DNA of 64,000 bases from Okapia johnstoni (GCA_024291935.2 CM044306.1:9458501-9522500); one strand, 5' to 3'; counted from the first letter of the stretch, positions 1 to 9,585 are shown. Made by a program: numbers and translations. Notes: generated from the sequence alone by a model not told the origin.

Positions 1-179
1 CAGGCCATGGGCCTCGGGGTTGGTGGACAGGATCAGCTTGTGGGCGCAGATGGCCAGCTCGTCCTCCTCACTCGCCTTCACACTGATGAACAGGTCACAG
101 CCCTTCTGGCTCTCAAAGATCTGCTCTAGAGCCTCAGGGAGTTTGCTGGACAGGTCGAGGGCGTAGACACCTCTGGTTT
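1..179 (-). CDS. LGALS3BP: LGALS3BP coding exon 4 (exon 5 of the gene), start of BTB domain, cut by window edge
   Basis: On the minus strand the acceptor CCATAG at 185-180 is followed by an exon whose first two bases complete the Glu codon of the N-E-T sequon split across the intron. The reading frame then gives [19 protein letters not shown], the linker before the BTB domain, and ends exactly at a codon boundary at base 1. I see no donor site, so the exon continues beyond the window. The match to the human exon (NETRSTHTLDLSRELSEAL, from memory) is clear. Confidence 0.95.
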
Positions 180-3100
180 CTATGGAGGGGCAGAGGGAGG
201 CATGTTAGGCATGTTAGGCATGTTAGGAGGGGCCCTGCACTCGCTTCCTCAGTGACCCGGAAACACTTTCGCTCCCCGGAGTCAGATTCTTCCCTTAAAC
301 TGTGGGTCCTCACTTATCGACTCAGAAAGGCTCCTGGGAAGACGAGGAAAGAATGGCTCTGGAACACAGGGTGCTGTTGCCCCCCGTGGCCCAGAGCCCC
401 ACCCCGTGAAACACCCCTAAGCTCTCCTGCCCCCCAGCATTCAGATGGCACATCTTGGGGGGGATCTGGAGGGGCTGACTTCCAGAACTTGAGGTCCCAT
501 CCCAATCAGTCAGTCAATCAATCACCCAGATGTGACTTTCTAAAACCTGAACCTCCTGCCTGGTCTGGTCTGAAGAGGGCCCCACGGCAATGTGGTTTAG
601 AGCTTTGGGGTCCTTGGCAGCCTCCTACAAGGGACTGAGGCCTAGAGAAGCTACTGGAAGCCCCCAGCCTGGTTTGGGGGTGATGCACCCCCTCTCCCAG
701 CAGAAACTGAAGGCTGGCATTTCAAGGGGTGAGCCTGCAGAGTGTAGACACGGGGTGCACAGGCACCTCACTTTACTGTGCGTCGCCATGTTTCTCAGAA
801 ACTGAAGGTTGCGGCAACGGTGTCTTGAGCTTTGCTATTTTTTTTTCCGATGACATTTGCTCACTTTGTGTCTCTGTGTCACTGTTTGGCAATTCTCAGT
901 GATCTTTGATGTTACTATTGCAAAAAGATTATGACTTGCTGAAGGCTCAGAGGGTAGTTAGCAATTTCTAGCATTTAAGTATTGGTTTCTTTCGGCTATA
1001 CCTCATGGTATGCAGGATCCTAGTTCCCTGGCCAGGACTTGAACCCATGCCCTCTGCACTGGAAGTACGGAGTCATAATCACTGTACCACCAGGGAAGTC
1101 CCGATAGAGTATTGTTTAATTAAGGTATGTACATTATTTTTTAAAAACATAAAGTGTGTATATTATTATCATTATTTTTACTGGTAGCTTTTCTGGTTTA
1201 TTGGGGCTTCCCTAGTGGCTCAGATGGTAAAGAATTAGCCTGTGGTGCGGGATACTGGGGCTCAGTCCCTGGGTTGGGATCGAGGAGGAGGAGGAGGGCA
1301 TGGCAACCCACTCCAGTGTTCTTGCCTGGAGATTCCCCATTGACAGAGGAGCCTGGCGGGCTAGTCCATGGGGTCACAGAGTCGGACACGACTGAGAATA
1401 AGCAACAGCACTGGTTTATTGATTTTATGCCATTGATATATTATATTTAGGAATGGCCATTCTTTACATTTGTTCTCTTCAAAAAAAAAAAAGAGAGAGA
1501 GAGAAAATATGCATATTTGTGTTAGCTAAAACTCTTCAACTTCAATCCTCTCAATGCAACAAGGCCCTGCCCTTTGTGCCACTGAGCAGGGTTAGTCTCC
1601 CTGTAAGTCCCCCTGTCACAGCAAGGGGGCGCTGCTGGGCCAGGAGCCTGAGCCCGGTGACAACTGCTTCTGTCTCTCTGGGATCCTTTGCTGTGGGGTG
1701 GTGGGAGCTGCGGGCTTTCCCGCCCCTCCTGGAGAGTGGGCATCACCTACGGACCTTTGCTCAGGCAGGCGTGTGATTCAAGCGGAGCGAATCAGGAGGC
1801 AGCTGAGAATCCTAGAACTCTCAGCTAGGATCAGGAAATCTTCGTTCCAGTCTCAGCTCTGCTTCTGAGTGTGTTAATTCATTTAACTGAAGTATGTGGC
1901 TCACAATATTGTTTTAATTTCAGGTGAGGAACATAGTGATTCAATATTTTAGTATGTACATTGTTCCTTTAGACATAATGCTGTTGCACACTTAGTAGAC
2001 GACAGCAGAGTGTACACACAAGTTCTACAAGCACTGGGAAAAAAATTCATGTGACTTGCTTTACTGAGATCCTCACCTTGCTGCAACGTCTGGAACCCAC
2101 ACTATCTCTGAGGTGTGCCTGTATTTGGAAGGTGGCTCAGTGCCTAAGAATCAGGTTAAAACAGAGCATTTCTGAGCGGCTCCAGGGAGGGTGGGGAGGA
2201 AGTGAGGAGCCCTTGCTGCAAGGTGGTGGGATCTGTGGGCTTTCCCGCCCCTCCTGGAGAGTGGGCATCACCTGCCAACCTTTGCACAGGTAGGTGTGTG
2301 ATTCGTGTGGAGCCGGGAAGCCGGCCTGACCACCGTCCCTGGGATCCAGGTCTCGGGCCTCTGGGGCAGCTCTTGCGGGGTGGGGCAGGGAGGGCCCTGG
2401 GGCTCACTACTGTCCCTGGGATCCAGGCCTCGGGCCTCTGGGGCTCAGGATGGGGCGCCACCCCCACCCCGCTCACCGTTGGTGCAGATCACGCTGGCGT
2501 CCTTGTCGTGTCTGCAGTTGCTCCGCATCCAGCCCAGGGATGAGCAGTTGGCCAGCGAGAGCTCTGTCCCCGTGCACCTCACCTCGTCCAGCATGATAGG
2601 GCCATGTCCTGGAAGAACAGCAAGGACGATTGAGCCCGGAAGGGGAGCTGGGGCTCTCGGCCCCGGGAGGAAGGCCCTGCCAACGGCGCTGCTTCCCTGA
2701 GAAGCCTAGTAAAGGACAGTCACAGTTACACACAGAGATGGAGAAAAGCACTCTGCAATCCTGCCATCCCAGTAAAGCGGCCCCTGGTTAGTGACGTCCC
2801 CTTCAGCATGGGTCCACGTGAGCCCGTGTTTTCACCCGGTATCATCGTGTGACTACTGGAGCATGGGTACAGATCTATTATTGTAACTTCGTGCCATGAA
2901 ATAGCCTTGTTCGACCCGGTCGGTTGGCTTCGTATAGATATCAAATAATTATACTGTAACTTATGCCTCTATCCCTATGGCTGAATATTTGGATGATTTC
3001 TCTTTTTTCAGAATCACAGGCACTGCACACAGACTTTTCTTTTTTGGGGGAACTGTTTCAAGAAGGTAAAGTCCAAGAGCGGAGTTTCTGGACTGGAGGG

Positions 3101-4579
3101 AACAGCTGCTAAGGCAAGTGTGAGTGCAGACTGGGCTGCCAGCTCTTGGCCAACGCAGGGCTTCTGCCTCTTTGAAAACTTTGCCAGCATGGAGCTGGGG
3201 GGAAGGCCATTTGCACGCCTTAGGTATGAGCCCTTCCCGGGCCTGGTTCCTTGGCAGCGCATCCTGCTTTGGGGGACCTGGGGACCCGCGGGTTACCTGG
3301 CCCGAAGGCGGCTCCGCCCAGAGCCTTTGTGGCGTTCTGGAAGCCCAGGGCGTGGCAGACGACGCTAGCGTCCATCAGGTCCCACATGTTATCACACACC
3401 GTCCCCCACTGGCCGCTGTAGTAGATCTCCACGCGGCCCTTGTTGGCGGAGCCCCCGTCGGCCAGCCGCAAGTCACCGTCTTTCATGCCTGCGGGCTCCC
3501 AAGGGAGAGCAGAGGTCAGCAAGGATGGAGGCTGGGTGCTGGGCCTCCATCCCTGGGTGGCAGCCCGGCCACCCCACACTCTATGGGGCCATGCGCTTTC
3601 GTGGGGGCGGTAGAGTTCTCCCCAACAGGGGTGAACCCTGGACCATTAGCTTCGAACATCCCATCCATCCTCAAGGGGATCACCCCCTGAGAGGAGTGAA
3701 AAATACACATTGACACCCCCCCCCATACACACACTGAGGGTAGACTTCCTCTTTCTTGTCCTTGGGGTCTGAGTCCCTCATGCTATTGATAGAGAAGGGC
3801 CAGCGGGGCTCTTGGTGCCACCTGAGAGTGAGGTGGCAGGACCCCAAGGGAAGAATAGGCCCACACTGGCCCCACCTGTGGGTGTCTGGGGCTTGGGGTG
3901 CAGCCTGGGCACCATGGCAAGGACTGCTGGGAGGGGTCTAGGGGAACGCCTAGGGGCAACAGGCCCAGAGCGCCCTGGAAACACAGGAAGAGTATGCCAG
4001 ACCAGGAGAGAAAGCAGGGTCCCAGCTCCACACTCACCCTTCTGGGACTCAGCCCGCTGACCTCCCCACCCAGCCAACCTCAGCCCCTGCTGGAACTGAC
4101 AGGGTCAGGCAGAAGCCAGGTGCCAGGTCAAAGGGCACTTCTCAGATGGGGTGTAACAGGCCTTCCATGGGGTCACTGGGAAGAGGAAGGGCCTCTGAGT
4201 GTGACGAGCGTGAGGACAAGTGTCCAGGACTCTGGAAGCTGACTGTCCAAAGGGCACCGACCTCAGGCCCCTCGGGGCTTGGCGGCTCTGTTGGCCCCTC
4301 CCGCCTGGTCCCTCTGGGTGAGAATGGAGCTCCCTGGCCTCCTCTCCAAACCTCCGAGCCATGACTGGGGGCAGCCAGGGCTTCATGCAGGGGAGAAGAC
4401 CCAGGCTGGCCCCTGTGACCCAGGTGCCGGGCAGAACACTGCCTTGACTTTCTGCAAGGGGAAGGGGCCGACCTTGCAGAGCAAAGTCACAGATGGCTGC
4501 TCTCGGCATTCCTGGGGCTCAGCTCACCTCGAGTCCCCGCGACCAGCAGCCACACCCAGAGGAGCCGTAGGGGCGCCAT
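1..4579 (-). CDS. LGALS3BP: LGALS3BP (galectin-3-binding protein, 90K/Mac-2BP), 5' part of the coding region, four exons
   Basis: Secreted, heavily glycosylated scavenger-receptor family protein that binds galectins and matrix proteins and is induced by interferons (family knowledge). Exons read on the minus strand are 4579-4528, 3488-3297, 2608-2477 and 179-1. Joined, they give 185 codons in one open frame, with every internal junction splitting a codon after its first base. Residues 1-18 are a hydrophobic signal peptide. The SRCR domain covers about residues 24-124 and has six cysteines (C49, C62 and four in the next exon: RCTG, NCSS, NCRH, VICTN), the group A pattern encoded by two exons. 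The BTB/POZ domain begins near residue 150 (CDLFISV). N-glycosylation sequons are at N69 (NAT) and N125 (NET). Human protein, from memory, is 585 residues, so the rest of the BTB/BACK and C-terminal regions lies left of base 1. No frameshift or stop is seen in the part present. Confidence 0.96.
983..1102 (-). mobile_element. CHR-type tRNA-Glu-like SINE, short copy
   Basis: Reads as the reverse complement of the SINE. It has the 'ttccctggccagg..ttgaaccc' box-B-like stretch and ends in 'ccaccagggaagtccc', the inverted tRNA-like head typical of cetartiodactyl CHR SINEs. Family assigned by eye. Confidence 0.8.
1203..1410 (+). mobile_element. Bov-tA SINE
   Basis: Begins 'ggggcttccctagtggctca' (tRNA-like head), continues into the BovB-derived body ('caacccactccagtgttctt') and ends 'gagtcggacacgactga'. 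This is the standard full-length Bov-tA layout. A GGA/GGAG repeat expansion sits in the middle, near 1280-1298. Confidence 0.9.
1691..1788. repeat. Intronic direct repeat, copy A (partner 2216-2313)
   Basis: Aligned without gaps to 2216-2313, 84 of 98 positions agree, including an uninterrupted core of 37 bases (1712-1748). It does not resemble a known interspersed repeat that I recognise, so this looks like a local segmental duplication inside the LGALS3BP intron. Confidence 0.85.
2216..2313. repeat. Intronic direct repeat, copy B (partner 1691-1788)
   Basis: Second copy of the ungapped 98-bp intronic duplication, 525 bases from the first. It ends about 165 bases from the donor of the second SRCR exon. 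Confidence 0.85.
2326..2451. repeat. Imperfect tandem duplication, 77-bp period, beside SRCR exon
   Basis: The phrase 'gtccctgggatccagg' and the following 'ctcgggcctctgggg' occur at about 2334-2367 and again 77 bases later at about 2411-2444, with a GC-rich spacer. The second copy ends about 30 bases from the donor of exon 2477-2608. Confidence 0.8.
2477..2608 (-). CDS. LGALS3BP: LGALS3BP coding exon 3, second half of SRCR domain
   Basis: Acceptor TTCCAG ends at 2609 and the donor G|GTGAGC follows base 2477. The exon is 132 bases: two bases to complete a Gly codon, 43 codons and one base of the next Glu codon. It encodes four SRCR cysteines in the contexts RCTGTE, NCSSLGW, NCRHDKD and VICTN. 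The C-terminal VICTN leads into the N125 glycosylation sequon completed by the next exon. Confidence 0.96.
2609..3296 (-). other. LGALS3BP: LGALS3BP intron within the SRCR domain
   Basis: Donor GTAACC at 3296-3291 and acceptor AG at 2610-2609. The donor lacks the usual purine-AG-G consensus at +4/+5 but is required by the reading frame. I recognise no repeat or gene in these 688 bases. Confidence 0.9.
3297..3488 (-). CDS. LGALS3BP: LGALS3BP coding exon 2, mature N terminus and first half of SRCR domain
   Basis: Acceptor CCGCAG ends at 3489; the exon is 192 bases (2 + 63 codons + 1). It encodes the mature start after the signal peptide ([12 protein letters not shown]; human VNDGDMRLADGG from memory), the first two SRCR cysteines ([15 protein letters not shown]) and the N69 sequon (FQNATKAL). 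The exon closes at CCA G before GTAACC. Confidence 0.97.
3489..4527 (-). other. LGALS3BP: LGALS3BP intron 2
   Basis: Donor GTGAGC begins at 4527 and the acceptor ends at 3489. GC-rich single-copy sequence with a C-run at 3716-3724. I recognise no interspersed repeat. Open frames in both directions here are chance frames. Confidence 0.85.
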
Positions 4580-4603
4580 GGCTTTGCCTGGGGGTCCCTT
4601 GTC
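4528..4603 (-). CDS. LGALS3BP: LGALS3BP exon 2: 24-nt 5' UTR and signal peptide
   Basis: Acceptor 'tttcgctgcag' ends at 4604. A 24-base UTR is followed by ATG at 4579-4577 in a good context (GCC ATG G). The frame encodes [18 protein letters not shown], a typical signal peptide; the last Gly is split by the intron. The human signal peptide ([18 protein letters not shown], from memory) aligns residue for residue. Only 4528-4579 is coding. Confidence 0.95.
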
Positions 4604-6536
4604 CTGCAGCGAAAGGAGGCAGTGAAGTGAGATGGTGGAGCTGGACAGGCCTCGGGCCCTCCTCGTGGAGGGTGCTCTGGGTGTCCCAGTGGGGGCCCCT
4701 CACCTCATCTGAAGGTGGTCCTCCAAGGGTGAGGAAGACTTGCCCAGGTGAAGGGGGGCGTCTCTGGGCAGCAAGGATAGCGGGGAACAAAGGTGCCCAT
4801 ATCAGAAAGCTAGTCCCTGGGCATGACTGTCAGGGGGCATGGGTGGGAAGGGCGGGGAGGGAGGAGGCAGAGGCTGCAGGGCCGAGATTGGGAGGGCCTG
4901 GGGGACCCCGCTCAGGGTGGCTGAGAGATGGCAGGGATGGCTCAGATGGCAGGCCAGCCTGCGAGAGTACCCTGAGGTCTGCAACTGCTGAAGAACATTG
5001 CATGGGCTCTGGCCCATGTGAAACCTGGAAGGGAGGGGCACGAGAGTGGGGCAGGGTGGGGAGGTGTCAGAAGGAGGCCACAGAAACCCGGGCAGGGCTG
5101 ACACAGGGACGGAGAGCAGAGACTGGGCTGGGGGTTGGGTGGGGGGGGGGGTGGGAGGAGGAGAGGGATGAGGGCTAAGACCCAGGCCTCTGCCTGGGCA
5201 GCTGAGTGGGGTTGGGGGGAGACTAGGGGAGGGGAACGAGATGAGAGGACACTCTGGGTCCACTCAGTGTATGCCTGGCACTGCCACCTCTGAGGTCAGC
5301 GCCCCCAAGAAACAGAGGCTGGAGGAGGCGGGGGACCACAAAGGCCACACAGCCAGCCCCGGGGGAGGGGGGCAGGGGGGACCCAAGTCTCTCCACTTTT
5401 GCCGGGACGTCTTGCCTCTGTAATTCTCATGGCTCGCTTTTTCTCTTTGCCCACATCCTGCCCCTCACCTGTCTCCCTCCCCTAATGTCCGCACACCAGC
5501 ACAGGGAGGCAGGAAGAGGAGCGTGGGGGGGGGGGGCAGAGAGTCCCTGCTGCTCTGGCCCAGTAAGGACCTTGCGACACCCACAACCCAACTCAGGGCC
5601 CAGCCAGCAGGGCTGTAGCCACTGTTGTGGGCATCCCTCAAGTCAGGGTCTGGTAACCAGACCCCCTGGGGGCTCCCGGGCACGAGGGCCTGCTGTTGTT
5701 GAACAGCGTCCTTCAGGACTGCTCACACCACTGGCTCATGGAATCCTGACCATGACCCTGAGAAATACCTCGTTGATCCCGCCTTACAAGTGAAGGGGCT
5801 GAAGCCCGGAAGGGTAGCCAGCTCTGCTCACACAGCTGGTGAGCCGTGGGTGGTGAGTGGCTTTGGGGCAATCTGCCCAGCAGCCTCGCTCTCTTCATTA
5901 CACTGACCTCAGCTGATGGCCGAGAGGCCAGAATGACCAACCACCCAGCACACCGGGGCCTGTCCTGGTTTTAGCACTGGAAGTCCTAAATCCTGGGACA
6001 TGTCTTCGGGCCTAGGCACGTGGGGACGGCTGGTCACCCTCTGCACTCCCCAGAGAGTGGCGGCCACCAGCTTTGCTCTTCCTGAAACAGGAATCCAGGG
6101 TCCCAGACAGATGGCCATTCAGGCGCTTGGCTCATGGTATGCAAATGTCACTGCCCTTCGGCAGGCAGTGGCCACCCATCTTTGCATGACTCATTCGAGA
6201 GAGATGAGGCAGAGTTGCCTGCCCCGGGGCCGTTCGGCACTCTTGTGCAAACTGGGGAAAGGTGCTCTTCCTTTAGGCAGGCTTAGCCTGAGCTGAAAAG
6301 CACAGATCAGAGAGCGCCTCAGCTGAATTGCTTGCCCTCTTTGGGTGGTGTCCTTGTGCACCAGTGAACAACCTGCCCAACTGGACAGAGAGACACAGGA
6401 GCAGCAATGATGGTCCCTGGATTCAGGAGGAGCATCAGATCCCTAACTGAGCACAGGCAGGGAGACTTGGTCCCTGCAAGATTACACTGTATAGAGAGAG
6501 GGACACCCACCTGAGAGCAAGAGGTTGCCAGCTTAC
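4604..6536 (-). other. LGALS3BP: LGALS3BP intron 1
   Basis: Runs from donor GTAAGC at 6536 to the acceptor ending at 4604. Contains long G runs on the plus strand at 5130-5160 and 5526-5536 (quadruplex-prone) and a candidate regulatory pair near 6139-6193. I recognise no interspersed repeats in it. Confidence 0.75.
6139..6193. promoter_or_regulatory. Octamer (POU) and AP-1 motifs, candidate intronic element
   Basis: A perfect octamer ATGCAAAT lies at 6139-6146 and a perfect AP-1 site TGACTCA at 6187-6193, about 350-400 bases inside LGALS3BP intron 1. Motif matches of this length also occur by chance; no function is shown by the sequence alone. Confidence 0.35.
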
Positions 6537-6670
6537 CTGCCCAGGGCACCTGTGGATGGCTGTCCTAAGGCCTCCCACTTGCAGAGGAACTTTCAACCCG
6601 GAAAACCCTCCCAGTACAGTGTGTCAGGCTGGTCCTAGGAAGTGCTTCAGAAAGCTCAGTCTAGATTTGA
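6537..6670 (-). other. LGALS3BP: LGALS3BP exon 1 (non-coding) and transcription start
   Basis: The minus strand here resembles the human LGALS3BP 5' UTR as I remember it: AATC..A..TAGACT near the start, then TTTCTGAAGCA(C/T)TTCCT, (A/G)TCAGCCTGAC-like and TACTGGGAG blocks in the same order. It ends in a near-perfect donor, GGGCAG|GTAAGC, at 6537/6536. The end near 6670 is placed from the human cDNA start and is approximate. The gene joins this to the exon starting at 4603. Confidence 0.7.
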
Positions 6671-6760
6671 TTTTCAAGAAACCACCTGACCCTGTTTTCT
6701 TCTGGGGTTGGTTGCTGCCAAGGCTTCCTGCTCCCCTCCCCGCCCTTGGCTCTGACGGGG
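6671..6760 (-). promoter_or_regulatory. LGALS3BP: Putative LGALS3BP promoter
   Basis: Lies directly upstream of exon 1 on the minus strand. No TATA box is visible. A palindrome TTTCAAGAAA at 6672-6681 (an interferon-element half-site or heat-shock-like arrangement) touches the presumed start, and a GC box CCCCGCCC lies at 6738-6745. The gene is known to be interferon-inducible; I see no complete ISRE (two GAAA units spaced by two) here. Confidence 0.45.
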
Positions 6761-8560
6761 CAGCTGGGATGGCGGTGGGGGAGGATGGCAGCCGCCCAAG
6801 GCTGCAGCCTGGCTGATTTTGCTCTGGTTACAGAGCAAGGTGGCTGATGGCCGCATTTGGATTTCAACACTTTCTCACAAGCTGGGCCGGCGCCAGGGAC
6901 GGGCGCTGGGGGAGGGCAGAGGAGGAGCAGCAGGAGTCAGCGGTCAGAAGAGCAGAGGATGGGCATGGACAGCTGTCTGCATCCAGGGACGATGGGCTCT
7001 CTCACTGCACGCCCACACCCGTCTCCTGGGTCTCACGTGTTGCCAGGGTGGGGGCAGGGGGGCTGCTGGCTCTGCTCTAAGCACTTGACATGCCTGACCT
7101 GAACATCTCACCCTGCTGGGGCGGGGGCAGAACCTCTGGAGTGGACTTAAATTATTCTGCCCGTCTCACACCCACTCCGTTTCCTTCCCTCTGACAGAGA
7201 GCCTGCACCTTGATTTTCCCCTGGGGAAGCATACTGGGTCTGGCCTGAGTCTGGCAGGTCCGAGACAATGGTGTCAGGGAAGCGTTGTGATCCCAGCTGA
7301 CCTGGGAGGTCAGTTTTAGACTTCTGGAATGGGACCCTGTAGGGAGCAGGTGGCCTGGAGGCGCTGATACCCTTGGTGCCCCCGACTGTGCCCCGAGGAA
7401 AGCCCAGCTGAGGATGCAGGTGAGGGCAGAGACGAGAGATGGAGGAACCTAGGTCCTGATGCTGTGGTTTGAGCACCTGTGTCCCTCTGGCCTGAAGTCA
7501 AGGCCAAGCCCTGCCTTCAAGGTTAAATGAGGCAGTCAATATCCTCTTGTTTCTGTTATTTGCATCCCAGGTTCTGGACGAGAGTGATCCCCTAGGAACG
7601 TCCCCAGGTCTCTCTAACCTGCTGGCTGTCACCTTGGTCGGCTCCTGAGAATCACCCAGGAGTTTCACAAACTCCCAGCACCCAGATCCACAATCTCTGG
7701 GGTGGGGACAGGCGTTGGCCTTAAAGCCTTGCAGGTGGTTCTATGTACAGCCAGGGCTGAGAACCTTTAGTGGGGAGACAGAGTTTCCCTGGCAGCTCTG
7801 AGTCCAAGAGAGTGAGCCCTTGGGTCAATCATTCAATGACTATTTGCCCAAAACATGAGGTTTGAGGGGGCTACGGGCTCATGTGATCCCCTCTAAAGAA
7901 GCTGTAAAGCTCTGTGGGGGGAGGGGGGAGTGGAGCCGCACAAACAGAAGCGGCAGAAGAGACTAGAGAGTTTTAACATCCCACCCAACTGAAGGAGCCT
8001 CAGTGCTGGCTGTCACAGAAACCCTGGCCTTGTCACTTCTAGCCTCCATTGGTTCTTGCCCCAGTAAGGAGCTGGTCAAGGTCAAGAGTGCAGAGGAAGT
8101 CCTTTGGGAGGCACTGGTGGCAATGTTGAAAAACCCAAGCTGCCGCAGGGCATGGGATCAAAGCCTGGGTGTCTGTTCCCCTCCGGCTCTCAGAGCCTTT
8201 CCAGTCTTCCGCCCACAAAGGGAACTGGAACAGGAATTGAGACCATCTGCTCCAGAGAGGAATGATTAACCTGCGATAAGGAGACCATCCGTGAAAGCCT
8301 CGGCTCCACAGATAATCGGGCCGGTGGGGACCATGCGACGTGGCTGCTGTAAGCAGGCAGCCACAGCCAATGCAGTCAGGAGTGTGCTGGGGGCTGTCAG
8401 AGACCAGAGCCCGTATGAAGCCTGTAAGACTTTCTTTTGTGCCTCCTCTCCCGCTCCACCAAATGGGAACGCTGCCTGTGATGCTAACGTAGAGATAGCT
8501 GGCACTGCTATCTTTGATGGGACCCATTCAATACTCCCAACCTCTACAGGAAGTTGCTGT
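6761..8560. other. Intergenic, LGALS3BP upstream flank
   Basis: Moderately GC-rich at 6840-6960 (a few CpGs, GGCGCCAGGGACGGGCGC-like) and otherwise plain. I see no gene or clear repeat. Open frames up to about 160 codons here have no recognisable product. Confidence 0.6.
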
Positions 8561-8564
8561 TGTT

Positions 8565-9164
8565 CAGTTGCTCAGTCATGTCCGACTCTTTACAACTCCA
8601 AGGACTGCAGCACGCCAGGCTTCCCTGTCCTTCACTATCTTCCAGAGTTTGCTCAAACTCATATCCATTGAATTGGTGATGCCATCCAACCATCTCATCA
8701 TCTGCAGCCCCCTTCTCCTCCTGCCTTCAATCTTTTCCAGCATCAGGGTCTTTTTCAATGAGTCAGCTCTTTGCGTCAGGTGTTCAAAATGTTGGGAGCT
8801 TCAGCTTCAGCATCAGTACTTCTAATGAATATTGAGGGCTGATTTCCTTTAGGACTGACTGATTCAATCTCCTTGCTGTCCAAGGGACTCTCAAGAGTCT
8901 TCTCTAGCACCACAATAGGGCTGATTTCCTTTAGGACTGACTGATTCAATCTCCTTGCTGTCCAAGGGACTCTCAAGAGTCTTCTCTAGCACCACAATTA
9001 GAAAGCATCGATTCTTTGGCACTCAGCCTTATGGTCCAACTCTCACATCCATACATGACTACTGGAAAAACAATAGCTTTGACTATATGGACCTTTGTTG
9101 GCAAAATGATGTCTCTACTTTTTAAAACACTGTCTAGGTTTGTCGTAGCTTTTCTTCCAAGGTG
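8565..9164 (-). mobile_element. BovB LINE 3' fragment with internal duplication
   Basis: Plus-strand text starts 'gttcagttgctcagtcatgt' and runs through the BovB 3' region in inverted orientation, reaching 'ttggcaaaatgatgtctct' before its 5'-truncated end near 9164. An exact 82-bp tandem duplication (8835-8916 / 8917-8998) interrupts it. Confidence 0.9.
8835..8998. repeat. Exact 82-bp tandem duplication inside BovB
   Basis: 8835-8916 and 8917-8998 are identical by direct comparison. The parental segment is ordinary BovB sequence that occurs once in other copies of this window (for example 31154-31229), so the duplication is specific to this copy. Confidence 0.95.
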
Positions 9165-9180
9165 CTCTTATTAACTCTTT

Positions 9181-9501
9181 TTAAAAAAATTTATTTATGT
9201 GTTACTTTTGCTGCACTGGGTCTTCGTTGCTTTCTCGTTGCTTTCTCTAGTTGCTTCTAGTTGCTTCTTCGTTGCTTTCTCCAGCTGCAGTGAGCAGGGG
9301 CTGCTCTCTAGTCGTCCGGCATGGGCTTCTCAGTGCGGTGGCTTCTCTTGTGGAGCACAGGCTCTAGGCACATGGGCTCAGTAGTTGTGGCTCACAGGCT
9401 TAGTTGCCCCAAGGCGTGTGGAATCTTCCCAGACCAGGGATTGAACCCGTGTCCCCTGAATTGGCAGGCAGATTCTTAACTACTGGACCACCAGGGAAGT
9501 C
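9181..9501 (-). mobile_element. CHR-type SINE with perfect 16-bp target-site duplication
   Basis: Starts with the T-rich tail on the plus strand and ends 'ccaccagggaagt'. The 16-base sequence CTCTTATTAACTCTTT at 9165-9180 is repeated exactly at 9502-9517, marking the insertion cleanly. Confidence 0.92.
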
Positions 9502-9585
9502 CTCTTATTAACTCTTTAGTAGATGAGAAAACAGAGGTGCAGAAAGGGGAAACCCACCCAGTTACACAGCCAAGAAGGGGGACTG
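9502..9585 (-). mobile_element. MIR remnant
   Basis: 'agatgagaaaacagaggtgc' followed by 'ttacacagccaagaagg' resembles the inverted core of the ancient MIR SINE. Its left part was split by the CHR insertion. Confidence 0.65.

Larger units (their letters stand above)
180..2476 (-). other. LGALS3BP: LGALS3BP intron between SRCR exon 2 and BTB exon
   Basis: Donor GTGAGC begins at 2476 and the acceptor AG is at 181-180. The intron holds a CHR-type SINE (983-1102), a Bov-tA SINE (1203-1410), a dispersed 98-bp duplication (1691-1788 and 2216-2313) and a 77-bp-period duplication near 2330-2450. The remaining sequence is unremarkable. Confidence 0.9.

Noticed and set aside
1203..1230. tRNA gene-like sequences at SINE ends
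   Set aside because: The many 'ggtggctcag..ggttcgatccctgg' stretches are tRNA-derived heads of Bov-tA and CHR SINEs. None has a complete cloverleaf with flanking terminator.
4279..5178. 299-codon open frame antisense to LGALS3BP intron 1 and exon 2
   Set aside because: Gly/Glu-rich chance frame in GC-rich intronic DNA that overlaps the antisense of the signal-peptide exon.
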